NCBI GenBank assembly: GCA_023622465.1
Contig: JAMNZE010000115.1
Span: 1-15,476 of the forward strand
Origin: UBA5500 sp023622465
GTDB lineage: Bacteria; Bacillota; UBA994; UBA5500
DNA length: 15,476 nt
Direction of reading: 5' to 3'
A program made the position numbers and the translations under genes. The notes under the pieces were generated by a model. That model made no database searches. It was not told where the DNA came from and saw nothing but the letters and a program-made list of their open reading frames with translations. This document shows, piece after piece, positions 5,988-13,597 of the stretch (position 1 is its first letter; every line of letters starts with the position of its first letter).

Positions 5988-8231
5988 TTAGTTACACCGG
6001 GAATAGCCACAGTTGGCACAGCAGGCGCAACCGCCCTGCGGCACCAAGATCCCGCCACACTCGGGACAGAGTAAAAGGGACTGGGGACCGCGGGCCACGT
6101 TGAAGTCGAAACGCACTTTCCCATTAACATATTTTTCGATAGTTTTACCGATGGCATCGGGACAGCTGAGGACCCAAGTTTCCGGATCCACAATACAGGC
6201 CACACAGCGGATACCTTTGACTTGGTCTAAGATAGCCTCCACTTCCACTCCGCTGCGCAGGGCTAAACTGATCAGCCGACTTACAGCCGCCGAGAGGGCA
6301 GCACACCCCTCTTCCCCCGTATTAGTAAATACTTCACAGAGGCCATATTCATCGGAATTGACGGTGACATACAGTTTCCCGCAGCCACCGATCTTGTAGC
6401 GCTTGGTCATACCTGTAGTTTCATCGGGACGGGTGCGGGGGCGTACCCTAGGTGTCTCCACCTCTGCCGATGCCGGGCCGGAGGCAGCTGCCTCTGCCAC
6501 TGCCGCACTGGCCTCAGTGCTTCCCGGGGTAGACAACACCTGGTGCTGACGACTGCCATCCCGATAGATAGTCACACCTTTACAACCTAATTGATAGGCC
6601 AACTGGAAAACCTTAGCCACATCGGCTTGGGTAGCATCGTGGGCAAAATTGACCGTCTTGGATACGGCGTTATCCGTATGCCGCTGGAAGGCGGCCTGAA
6701 TTTGCACATGCCATTCGGGATCTATATCATGGGCTACCACAAATACCTGCTGCACGTCCTCCGGCACCTGGTCTAAACCTTGAATCGTACCGGTCGCTGC
6801 GATTTCCCGCATTAATTCCTCGCTATAAAAGCCCCTTTCGCGGGCCACCCGTTCAAACAGGGGATGGACTTCTAGGAGGCGATCGTCATCTAAAATATGG
6901 CGCTGGTAGCAGACGGCAAAAAGCGGTTCAATACCGCTAGAAACTCCGGCAATAATACTGATAGTGCCGGTGGGCGCAATGGTAGTGACGGTGGCATTGC
7001 GTAAGCGGGGACCGCCTTCGTAGTCATAAATGGAGCCCTCGAAGTTAGGAAAAACGCCCCGGGTTTCAGCCAGTTGGGCCGATGCGGCTTTCGCTTCCCG
7101 GTCGATAAAGCTCATCACTTCTTCTGCCAGATCTACCGCCGCCTGGGAATTATAAGGAATACCCAGTTGAATAAGTAGATCGGCAAAACCCATCACGCCT
7201 AAGCCAACCTTGCGGTTTCGCTTCGATATTTCCTCAATTTCTGGCAGCGGATAACGGTTGGCATCAATGACGTTATCAAGAAAATGGATGGCCGTATGTA
7301 CCACCCGCCGCAGCCGCGGATAATCCACTTCCGGGTTAGAGCCCTCAGTGACCATCAGACCCAGGTTTACTGACCCCAGGTTACAAGATTCATAAGGCAA
7401 CAGGGGCTGTTCACCACAAGGGTTGGTGCTTTCAATTTCCCCCAGCTGAGGAGTAGGATTATCCCGATTAAGGCGATCTAAAAAGATAATACCCGGTTCG
7501 CCACTTTTCCAAGCCATTTCTACAATAGTATCAAAGACCTGGCGGGCTGGGAGGCGGCCTGTTACACTGCCATCCCGGGGATTGCGCAACTCATATTCGG
7601 TATCGGCTTCCACCGCCTGCATGAACTCCTCCGTTAGGCCGACAGATAGATTAAAATTAGTCAACTGATTAGTATCGGCTTTAGCCATAATAAATTCCAT
7701 AATATCCGGGTGGTCAATCCGTAAGATACCCATATTGGCCCCCCGCCGTGTACCGCCCTGTTTGACCGCATCGGTGGCTTCATTGTAGACTTTGAGGAAG
7801 GATAGGGGACCGCTGGCTACCCCACCGGTGGTTTTAACCATATCATTGCGGGGGCGTAAACGGGAAAAAGAAAAACCCGTTCCCCCACCGCTCTTATGAA
7901 TCAAGGCCGCATTCTTGAGGGTTTCGAAAATACTTTCCATACTATCTTCAATGGGTAACACGAAACAGGCGGCCAATTGCTGCAATTCGCGCCCCGCATT
8001 CATGAGCGTGGGCGAATTGGGCAGGAACTCCAGGTTAGTCATCAGCTGGTAGAATTTTTCTGCTAGCTCTTCAGCCTCTTGTTCCGTTTTGCCGTAATGG
8101 GTCGCTTCCACGGCGGCAATATTATTAGCGACTCGTCGAAACATGTCTTCGGGTGTTTCGCACACCTGACCGTCAATTTTTTTCAAATACCGTCGCTCTA
8201 AGACGGTTAATGCGTTAGCTGTCAGCTCCAC
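5988..8231 (-). CDS. nrdJ: Adenosylcobalamin-dependent (class II) ribonucleotide reductase
   Basis: Reduces ribonucleotides to deoxyribonucleotides using a B12-generated thiyl radical, so it works with or without oxygen. 747 residues from the GTG at 8229-8231 (TAGGAGG 9 nt upstream; product starts ELTANALTVLERRYLKK). Motifs: NSPTLMNAG (72-80), the reducing pair Cys89 (LAACFVLP) and Cys283 (ESCNLGS), the radical Cys272 within NPCGEQP (270-276) with Glu274, and TTIAPTGTISIIAG (416-429). An Ala/Pro-rich linker near 600 leads to the C-terminal domain and a Cys-rich tail (CPECGG, then GCACCANCGYSRC), the zinc-ribbon-like end that relays electrons. An in-frame GTG 24 codons upstream is rejected. 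No cobalamin riboswitch or NrdR box is apparent upstream. It diverges from the HAD gene. Confidence 0.97.
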   Translation of the reverse strand: MELTANALTVLERRYLKKIDGQVCETPEDMFRRVANNIAAVEATHYGKTEQEAEELAEKFYQLMTNLEFLPNSPTLMNAGRELQQLAACFVLPIEDSMESIFETLKNAALIHKSGGGTGFSFSRLRPRNDMVKTTGGVASGPLSFLKVYNEATDAVKQGGTRRGANMGILRIDHPDIMEFIMAKADTNQLTNFNLSVGLTEEFMQAVEADTEYELRNPRDGSVTGRLPARQVFDTIVEMAWKSGEPGIIFLDRLNRDNPTPQLGEIESTNPCGEQPLLPYESCNLGSVNLGLMVTEGSNPEVDYPRLRRVVHTAIHFLDNVIDANRYPLPEIEEISKRNRKVGLGVMGFADLLIQLGIPYNSQAAVDLAEEVMSFIDREAKAASAQLAETRGVFPNFEGSIYDYEGGPRLRNATVTTIAPTGTISIIAGVSSGIEPLFAVCYQRHILDDDRLLEVHPLFERVARERGFYSEELMREIAATGTIQGLDQVPEDVQQVFVVAHDIDPEWHVQIQAAFQRHTDNAVSKTVNFAHDATQADVAKVFQLAYQLGCKGVTIYRDGSRQHQVLSTPGSTEASAAVAEAAASGPASAEVETPRVRPRTRPDETTGMTKRYKIGGCGKLYVTVNSDEYGLCEVFTNTGEEGCAALSAAVSRLISLALRSGVEVEAILDQVKGIRCVACIVDPETWVLSCPDAIGKTIEKYVNGKVRFDFNVARGPQSLLLCPECGGILVPQGGCACCANCGYSRCN

Positions 8232-8433
8232 TTCACAGGACCTCCTACACAAAATAATCCGGGCTGCTGCTGCATAGGCAAAACCCTGGCCGCTGCCTCC
8301 CACAACAAGCGGAAGGCTAGTCGGCCAGCCAGGTAAAATCTCGACGTGATTGCTGTTCTTCCACGTGGCGTTGACTTTTTCCTGCTTGACTTTTTAGGAC
8401 TGCAGGTTCATTTGTCGAAGGATGGTGAATCTA
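8232..8433. promoter_or_regulatory. Divergent intergenic region between nrdJ and the HAD gene
   Basis: About 200 bp that must promote both nrdJ (minus) and the HAD-M42 pair (plus). It contains the palindrome CCACGTGG at 8361-8368 and two copies of TTGACTTTTT at 8371-8380 and 8386-8395, 15 bp apart. Either copy offers a TTGAC-type -35 for plus-strand transcription, but I see no convincing -10 at the right distance. On the minus strand two frames stay open across most of the region without a usual start codon. Confidence 0.4.
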
Positions 8434-9237
8434 ATGATCAAGGCCCTGCTCCTAGATATCGACAATACTCTACTGGATCGGGAGGGTCGGCTCAGCTCGG
8501 CCACCAAAGATGCTATTAATTTAGCCCAAAAGGTTGGTCTACATATTATCTTAGCCACTGCCCGCGGCTATCGTTCTACCCGCCCCATCCATAGCGAGCT
8601 AAAATTGACTTGTCCGGTGGTATGCCATATGGGGGCTATGGTTTACGACTATGGGCTGGAAGAGCCATTAATGACCTGGCCCCTTCCGACTCCAATTGCC
8701 CAAAGGCTAGCCCTTTTGGCCCAAGAACAGGGGGTTCGCATCAGCGCCTATGTGGGTGCGGAAGTCTGGTTTAACGATCAGCCGGAGCAACCCCTGCAGG
8801 ATGATTGGCTTATAAAGGAGGACTTGGTCGCTGCCCTAGAGGGTAAGCCGGTGCTGGAAATGGTGGTCGTGGGTGAAAAGGCAGTGGCCCGGATGATGGA
8901 GGCCATAAAACAGGAACCATGGGCAGCCCAAATTGCCCTGGGGAAGCTGCAGGAAGGAGATAAGACCTGGTTGTTTATCAATCGGGCCGGGATAACGAAG
9001 GCCTCCGCGTTGGACTGGCTGTTGCCCCACTTAGGCCTCCAATGGGATGAATGTGCCGCCTGCGGTGACGGCACCGCCGATTTAGAAATGATCCAGCGGG
9101 CCCGCTGGGGGTTGGCAGCCCCCTTGGCCCACCCCAGCGTGCAGCAAGCTGCCCATGCCCCTTTTGAACTGGACCAAAACGAACCGATAGCCAGCCTAGT
9201 GCAGGAAATAATCGCTCGATGTGGAAGTAATCTTTGA
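8434..9237 (+). CDS. HAD-superfamily (Cof-like, class IIB) hydrolase
   Basis: Probable cytoplasmic phosphatase of small phosphorylated metabolites; substrate unknown. 267 residues. All four HAD motifs are visible: motif I DIDNTLLD with nucleophile Asp8 and Asp10, motif II TAR (Thr42), motif III Lys189 in GITKASAL, and motif IV CGDGTADLEM with Asp212 and Asp216. A C2-type cap lies between motifs II and III, the Cof layout. I chose the ATG at 8434 (product MIKALLLDIDNTLLD) with GAAGGATGGTG upstream; an ATG at 8422 in the same frame is possible but its AAGG abuts the codon. It is followed 58 bp later by the M42 peptidase on the same strand and probably shares its transcript. Motif I has Asn where most Cof proteins have Gly. 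Confidence 0.9.
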   Translation: MIKALLLDIDNTLLDREGRLSSATKDAINLAQKVGLHIILATARGYRSTRPIHSELKLTCPVVCHMGAMVYDYGLEEPLMTWPLPTPIAQRLALLAQEQGVRISAYVGAEVWFNDQPEQPLQDDWLIKEDLVAALEGKPVLEMVVVGEKAVARMMEAIKQEPWAAQIALGKLQEGDKTWLFINRAGITKASALDWLLPHLGLQWDECAACGDGTADLEMIQRARWGLAAPLAHPSVQQAAHAPFELDQNEPIASLVQEIIARCGSNL

Positions 9238-9239
9238 AG

Positions 9240-9265
9240 CTCTTGCAATCTATAAATAGCAAGAG
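9240..9265 (+). repeat. 7-bp inverted repeat between the HAD and M42 genes
   Basis: CTCTTGC at 9240-9246 pairs with GCAAGAG at 9259-9265 around a 12-nt AT-rich loop containing TATAAA. It directly follows the HAD stop codon and precedes the M42 ribosome site (AAGGAGG at 9281). No T-run follows, so it is at best a weak attenuator or an RNA-stabilising hairpin. Confidence 0.35.
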
Positions 9266-9295
9266 AACTAAGCGTAAGACAAGGAGGGTTAATAA

Positions 9296-10348
9296 ATGGG
9301 CAAAATGCTAGACATGCCATATATCGTGGATCAGCTGGTCAAACTTTGCAACATCCCTAGCCCTACCGGCGATACGGAGGAGATTGTCAACTACTTAAAG
9401 GGCGAGTTTGAAGCGTTAGGTCTCACCTGTCAAAAAACCAACAAGGGCGGTCTAATTGCCACAATGCCGGGGAAAGATGACGAACGGCACCGGGTTGTGG
9501 CCGGACATGTGGACACCTTGGGCGCTATGGTGAGCGAAATCAAAAGCAACGGTCGCCTGAAATTCACCAACCTGGGTGGCTATACGATGCACTCGGTGGA
9601 AGGTGAATACGTAACGATTACCACCGCCAGCGGTAAAACCTACACCGGTACCATTCTGTCTACTAAGGCCAGCTCCCATGTGTTTGGGCAGGAAGCCAGC
9701 AAACTGGAGCGTATTCCGGCCAATATGGAAATTCGCATCGACGAAAAGGTTCATTCCAAAGAAGATACGGAGAACCTGGGCATTGCCGTAGGAGATTTCG
9801 TAAGCTTCAACACCCGCACCGAGGTTACTCCCAGCGGTTTTATTAAGTCCCGCCATCTGGACGACAAGGCCAGCGTGGCGGTCCTCCTGGGCGTAGCCAA
9901 ATATTATAAGGAGAACAACTTGCAGCCAGCGGCTACCACCCACTTCTTCATCACCAACTATGAAGAAGTCGGCCATGGGGCATCCTACGGCACCCCACCG
10001 AAAACAACCGAATTTATTGCCGTTGATATGGGCTGCGTTGGTAACGGCCTGGGCGGCAATGAGTTTAGTGTATCTATCTGTGCCAAAGATAGCGGTGGCC
10101 CCTACGATTTGGGCATCCGTCGCCGCTTAACCCGCTTGGCGGAAGCAAACAACATCCCCTACGCGGTAGACATCTTCCCCTTCTACGGCTCCGACGCCGG
10201 CCCGGCTTTGCGGGCAGGTAACGATATCCGTGCTGGCCTCATCGGCCCGGGTGTGGATGCTTCCCACGCCTATGAGCGCACCCATCAGGAAGCCCTCCTG
10301 GCTACCGGACGGCTCTTGATTGCCTATCTGGATGCGCCAGAAGAGTAA
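9296..10348 (+). CDS. M42-family metallo-aminopeptidase (glutamyl aminopeptidase/FrvX-like)
   Basis: Cytoplasmic di-metal aminopeptidase of the tetrahedral-particle family that trims peptides. 350 residues, normal length. N-terminal IPSPTGDTEEI (20-30) is the family opening. Metal ligands align: His71 in AGHVDT, bridging Asp189 in RHLDDKAS, Glu223 (catalytic base) and Glu224 in NYEEVGHG, Asp244 in AVDMG, and His330 in SHAYERTH. Residues between about 75 and 180 form the inserted oligomerisation domain. The start ATG has AAGGAGG 8 nt upstream. Codons lean towards C-ending ones, more so than in the HAD gene, hinting at high expression. It is probably cotranscribed with the HAD gene and converges on yvcK. 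Substrate specificity cannot be read from the sequence. Confidence 0.95.
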   Translation: MGKMLDMPYIVDQLVKLCNIPSPTGDTEEIVNYLKGEFEALGLTCQKTNKGGLIATMPGKDDERHRVVAGHVDTLGAMVSEIKSNGRLKFTNLGGYTMHSVEGEYVTITTASGKTYTGTILSTKASSHVFGQEASKLERIPANMEIRIDEKVHSKEDTENLGIAVGDFVSFNTRTEVTPSGFIKSRHLDDKASVAVLLGVAKYYKENNLQPAATTHFFITNYEEVGHGASYGTPPKTTEFIAVDMGCVGNGLGGNEFSVSICAKDSGGPYDLGIRRRLTRLAEANNIPYAVDIFPFYGSDAGPALRAGNDIRAGLIGPGVDASHAYERTHQEALLATGRLLIAYLDAPEE

Positions 10349-10403
10349 AATTCAAACGAGGTTGCCGCATTAGGATTTTTGCAAAGAAACTTCATGCGGG
10401 CTT

Positions 10404-10458
10404 CAGGATGTGCTTAGGGTGCAGGAGCAGGCTCCAACCACGCCTACAGCACATCCTG
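10404..10458. repeat. Long imperfect hairpin with perfect 11-bp arms
   Basis: CAGGATGTGCT (10404-10414) is perfectly complementary to AGCACATCCTG (10448-10458). Inside, TAGGGTG can pair with CACGCCTA with one bulge, and GGAG/CTCC forms the tip, so nearly the whole 55 nt folds. It lies between convergent M42 and yvcK genes and no T-run follows. It could be part of a terminator region, a small structured RNA or a relic of a miniature repeat. Confidence 0.6.
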
Positions 10459-10520
10459 CAGCCCCTATAATAGTGTCTGGACATGCCTAAGGGGCTGCGC
10501 AAAAATGCGACAGCCCCTTA
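10458..10520. terminator. Alternative hairpins, probable bidirectional termination region
   Basis: TAAGGGGCTG at 10488-10497 pairs perfectly with CAGCCCCTTA at 10511-10520, extended by CGC/GCG with one bulged A around an AAAAAT loop. The same AGGGGCTGC (10490-10498) can instead pair with GCAGCCCCT at 10458-10466, so two folds are mutually exclusive. The position between convergent genes fits a terminator for M42 (plus) and yvcK (minus), but neither strand has a following T-run, which weakens that call. Confidence 0.5.
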
Positions 10521-10600
10521 CTGCTTCAACACCGGGACTGCTCCAGTATGACCACGGCCCTAGCCGGTAGCCAGTGCCCCAGGTGCCTAGTGCAAAAGGC

Positions 10601-11965
10601 TTATTCCGCTCTGTTGTCCCCCATATCGGGCATGCGAATCAAATAGCGCCGCTGGAAACGGCGTCCTTCGTGACGCAAGGTGGAACGCAGCACCAGGCTA
10701 AAAACAGCCCGCGCCAAGCGCTGGGAATCGTGGCGCACCACATCCTCTTGACTGATCAGATCGCCAATGGCTATGCTAACCCCCAGCTTCCTGAGGGCCT
10801 CCGTATCCACAACCACCGGCGCTGCTCCTTCCGCTTCATACTTAGCCAACAACTCCGGATCTATCGGTGCCGTGTTTACCAAAATGCAATCCACCAAATC
10901 GGGGCGAGTATGGTCCAGAATAGCTTTGAGGTGATCGGAGGCCGTATAGTCGGTCGTCTCCCCAGGCTGGGTCATCACATTGCACACATAGATCTTTCTG
11001 GCCTCCGACTCGGCAATCGCTTCCACCACGCCTGGAATCAGCAGATTGGGAATCACGCTGGTATAGAGGCTGCCGGGGCCAAGAATGATTGCATCGGCTT
11101 CCCGTATGGCCGCCAACGCTTCCGGCAAGGGAGTGGCTTCCACCGGCAAAGTGAAAACCCGTTTCACCGGCGCCGTAGCCGCCGTAATATTGCTCTCACC
11201 ACAAACCACGGTACCGTCGGCCAATTCGGCACAGAGCACCACATTATCCAGGGTCACCGGTAACACCCGGCCCCGTACCGCTAAAACCTTGCTGGATTCT
11301 TTTACCGCTGCTTCAAAGTCACCGGTTATCTCGGTCATGGCGGCGATAAACAGGTTGCCAAAGGAGTGACCGTCTAATCCCGACCGGGTGTTAAAGCGAT
11401 GCTGAAAGAGCTGCTCCAACATGGGCTCGGCAGTGGCCAGAGCCGTTAAGCAATTACGTATATCCCCCGGTGGCAGAATTCCCAGCTCGCCCCGCAACCG
11501 GCCCGAACTACCCCCATCATCGGCCACCGTTACGATAGCCGTCAGATTACTGGTTAATTCTTTTAACCCCCGCAGCAGCACCGGCATGCCGGTGCCACCA
11601 CCGATAACCACGAAACGGGGGGCCCGAGACAATAGATTGCGCTCATACAGCAGGTCCACCAGCTGTTCCTCTTGCTCGGGCAAAAAGACCTTTAGCATAG
11701 CCCGTACGGCACCGCGCACGCCATAGCTGACGCAGACCAAGCCGCAGATAAAGAACAAGAGACCGCTACTTACTGCCCGGCGGTAAGATTTGCCTGCCAG
11801 TATGTACAGGGCCACCAAAAAGCGGCCCTCAATGAAGTTGAGCAGTTGCCACCCCCACAACAGCCCTCCTCCCAGGAGAATTAACAGTAAACCGGCCGTC
11901 GCTAAAAGCAACCAGCGTTTCACTCCTAGGCCCGGATAGAGCCATTTGAGCGCCCGCCTCAGCAT
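10601..11965 (-). CDS. yvcK: YvcK/CofD-like gluconeogenesis factor with N-terminal membrane segments
   Basis: Conserved factor that in Bacillus is needed for growth on gluconeogenic carbon and for normal cell shape, and binds UDP-GlcNAc. 454 residues, over 100 longer than the Bacillus protein. Residues 1-115 are the extra part: a hydrophobic helix at about 17-37, a second at about 66-86, and basic flanks (RR at 3-4, YRR at 61-63). The CofD-like domain then starts RFVVIGGGTGMPVLLRG (117-133), followed by DDGGSSGRLRGELG (149-162) and PPGDIRNCL (165-173). Its ATG overlaps the rapZ stop as TAATG, so translation is coupled. It is last in the PHP-PHP-rapZ-yvcK operon. The N-terminal anchor implies the domain works at the membrane, which is inference. 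Confidence 0.95.
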   Translation of the reverse strand: MLRRALKWLYPGLGVKRWLLLATAGLLLILLGGGLLWGWQLLNFIEGRFLVALYILAGKSYRRAVSSGLLFFICGLVCVSYGVRGAVRAMLKVFLPEQEEQLVDLLYERNLLSRAPRFVVIGGGTGMPVLLRGLKELTSNLTAIVTVADDGGSSGRLRGELGILPPGDIRNCLTALATAEPMLEQLFQHRFNTRSGLDGHSFGNLFIAAMTEITGDFEAAVKESSKVLAVRGRVLPVTLDNVVLCAELADGTVVCGESNITAATAPVKRVFTLPVEATPLPEALAAIREADAIILGPGSLYTSVIPNLLIPGVVEAIAESEARKIYVCNVMTQPGETTDYTASDHLKAILDHTRPDLVDCILVNTAPIDPELLAKYEAEGAAPVVVDTEALRKLGVSIAIGDLISQEDVVRHDSQRLARAVFSLVLRSTLRHEGRRFQRRYLIRMPDMGDNRAE

Positions 11966-12834
11966 TACTGCGTACCCCCAAGGGTTATATCCCGATGCTG
12001 GAGATGGAGATCATGCTTAGACTGTAACAACTCGCGTAATCGGTTGGCTATCACCACCGAACGGTGCCTACCACCGGTGCAGCCAATGGCGATGACCAGA
12101 CTACGCTTACCTTCATCGATATAATGGGGGATCAACCATTCTATCAAAGCCACTATACGATCTAAGAATTCCTGAGCCAAAGGCCATTTGAGCACGTATT
12201 CACGCACCGCATCCGTGGTACCCGGTTGCGGTCGCAACTCGGGCACATAGTAGGGATTGGGCAAAAAGCGCACATCAAAAACCAGATCCGCATCTAAAGG
12301 TAGGCCGTGTTTAAAACCGAAGGAGATTACTCGCACATTCAGCTTTTGTTTCCAGCCGGGAGCCGCGTAATGGGCCTGCAATTCCTCCCGCAGTCGTTGA
12401 GGCGTGAGGAACGAGGTATCCAGCACCAAATCGGCCCGTTCCCGCAATTGGCTTAGCCTATTACGTTCAGCAGTAATACCTTCCAGAATGCTGCCCTCTC
12501 CCGATAGAGGGTGCTGTCTACGTACTTCTTTATAACGCCGGATCAAAGTCTCGTCGTCAGCTTCCAGGAAGAGTATTTCATAGTGGTAATTATTGCATTT
12601 AAGAAAGCAGAGAGCTTCGGTCAGGCTATCGAAAAACTCGCCGCCGCGGATATCCATAACCACGGCTACCCGCTGCACCTCCGACTGGTTACAAAGCTCG
12701 GCAAACTTAGAAATTAGAGCCGGCGGTAGATTATCCACGCAAAAATAACCTAAATCCTCTAAATGGCGCAGGGCCAAGGTCTTGCCAGCCCCCGACATAC
12801 CAGTAATAATCACAAAGCGCAGTGTATCATTCAT
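11965..12834 (-). CDS. rapZ: RapZ/YvcJ-family nucleotide-binding protein
   Basis: In enterobacteria RapZ is an RNA adaptor controlling glucosamine-6-phosphate synthase; Bacillus YvcJ hydrolyses nucleotides and affects competence. 289 residues from the ATG at 12832-12834 (AAAGGGGGG 7 nt upstream; product MNDTLRFVIITGMSGAGKT). Upstream in-frame codons overlap the PHP gene and are rejected. The Walker A is GMSGAGKT (12-19), with LEDLGYFCVDNLPP after it as in the family. The C-terminal domain ends in the hallmark IGCTGGRHRSVVIANRL. Start and upstream stop overlap as ATGA, and its own stop overlaps the yvcK start, so it is translated as part of a coupled set. No GlmZ-like RNA is known from this group, so the RNA-adaptor role should not be assumed. 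Confidence 0.96.
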   Translation of the reverse strand: MNDTLRFVIITGMSGAGKTLALRHLEDLGYFCVDNLPPALISKFAELCNQSEVQRVAVVMDIRGGEFFDSLTEALCFLKCNNYHYEILFLEADDETLIRRYKEVRRQHPLSGEGSILEGITAERNRLSQLRERADLVLDTSFLTPQRLREELQAHYAAPGWKQKLNVRVISFGFKHGLPLDADLVFDVRFLPNPYYVPELRPQPGTTDAVREYVLKWPLAQEFLDRIVALIEWLIPHYIDEGKRSLVIAIGCTGGRHRSVVIANRLRELLQSKHDLHLQHRDITLGGTQ

Positions 12835-13592
12835 CCAGTTTCCCCCCTTTGCACAGCATTGCGTATCCGCTCCGGAGGCAAACCTAGTTTCTGGGCTAAG
12901 CGCAGGCCGGCCTCCAGCTGCCCAACCTGAGCAGGGCAATGGGCATCGCTGTTAATTACAAAATCCACGCCACTGGGCATGGCGGCTTTCACATAGTCGG
13001 CAAGAATATCCGTATGCTGACAGTTAATTTCCAAGGCGGTATTGCGACGCGCGCAAGCCTGAGCCAACTCTTCCGTATCTATATCTATCCATAGTCCCGG
13101 ATGGGCAACAAAACTGACCGGGTAGCGATAAACGGCTTCGATCAGTGCCTTTGTATTGGCCTCACGCAACCGCCGACTCCGCCAAGGGGTAAAACGTTGA
13201 ATAGCGTTGGGTAAATGGAGGGTGACCCCATCCCGCCAAGTTAAAGGCCTTACCAGGGGGTGCAAACTGACAATTACCACATCTAACTGCTCAATTAACT
13301 CGCCAGGCAGATCCAGATCCCCCTGACGGCTAATTACGCTGGTTTCGGCACCCAAGAGCAGCTGGGGCATCTGCTGGGTGGACTTCCAGGCATCTATTTC
13401 TGCCCGCATTTGCTTGAAAGTCTCCAACGGCCTTTTTATCCCCACACCGATACTCCCGGGGGCGTGATCGGTAATAGCCAACTGCCGTAGCCCGCGGGCT
13501 TGGCCTGCTAAAGCATTGTCGCGAATAGTACCTTTACCATCGCTAAACCGGGTATGGGTGTGCCAATCGGCAAAAAGAGACCAATCCTGCAT
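12831..13592 (-). CDS. PHP-domain metal-dependent phosphoesterase
   Basis: Predicted metallo-phosphatase of the PHP superfamily; substrate unknown. 253 residues. Metal-binding pattern: HTHTRFSDG (His11, His13, Asp18), ITDHAPG (His43), Glu83 in GAETSV, His111 in SLHPL, His164 in AHPG, and Asp216/His218 in NSDAH, all the expected trinuclear-site positions. It differs from its neighbour by having SDG where YcdX proteins have a His, so the two are diverged paralogues and not a recent duplicate. Start ATG at 13590-13592 with AGGGG 8 nt upstream and only 5 bp after the previous stop; its own stop overlaps rapZ as ATGA. Position in the rapZ-yvcK operon suggests a role in the same sugar-phosphate or nucleotide control, by context only. 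Confidence 0.9.
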   Translation of the reverse strand: MQDWSLFADWHTHTRFSDGKGTIRDNALAGQARGLRQLAITDHAPGSIGVGIKRPLETFKQMRAEIDAWKSTQQMPQLLLGAETSVISRQGDLDLPGELIEQLDVVIVSLHPLVRPLTWRDGVTLHLPNAIQRFTPWRSRRLREANTKALIEAVYRYPVSFVAHPGLWIDIDTEELAQACARRNTALEINCQHTDILADYVKAAMPSGVDFVINSDAHCPAQVGQLEAGLRLAQKLGLPPERIRNAVQRGETG

Positions 13593-13597
13593 GGGCT

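Noticed and set aside
8232..8303. Upstream GTG start that would lengthen NrdJ by 24 residues
   Set aside because: The downstream GTG has TAGGAGG at proper distance and gives a typical class II reductase N-terminus.
8232..8421. Cobalamin riboswitch upstream of the B12-dependent nrdJ
   Set aside because: I looked for the B12 box and its flanking conserved segments on the minus strand and found none; a covariance-model scan would settle it.
10574..11263. 229-codon plus-strand open frame opposite yvcK
   Set aside because: The minus strand encodes unmistakable YvcK motifs over the same bases; the plus frame has no recognisable domain.
11580..11610. TGGCAC on the minus strand followed by TGCC, resembling a sigma-54 -24/-12 promoter
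   Set aside because: The spacing is off by one, it lies inside the codons for the conserved YvcK glycine motif, and no gene starts downstream.
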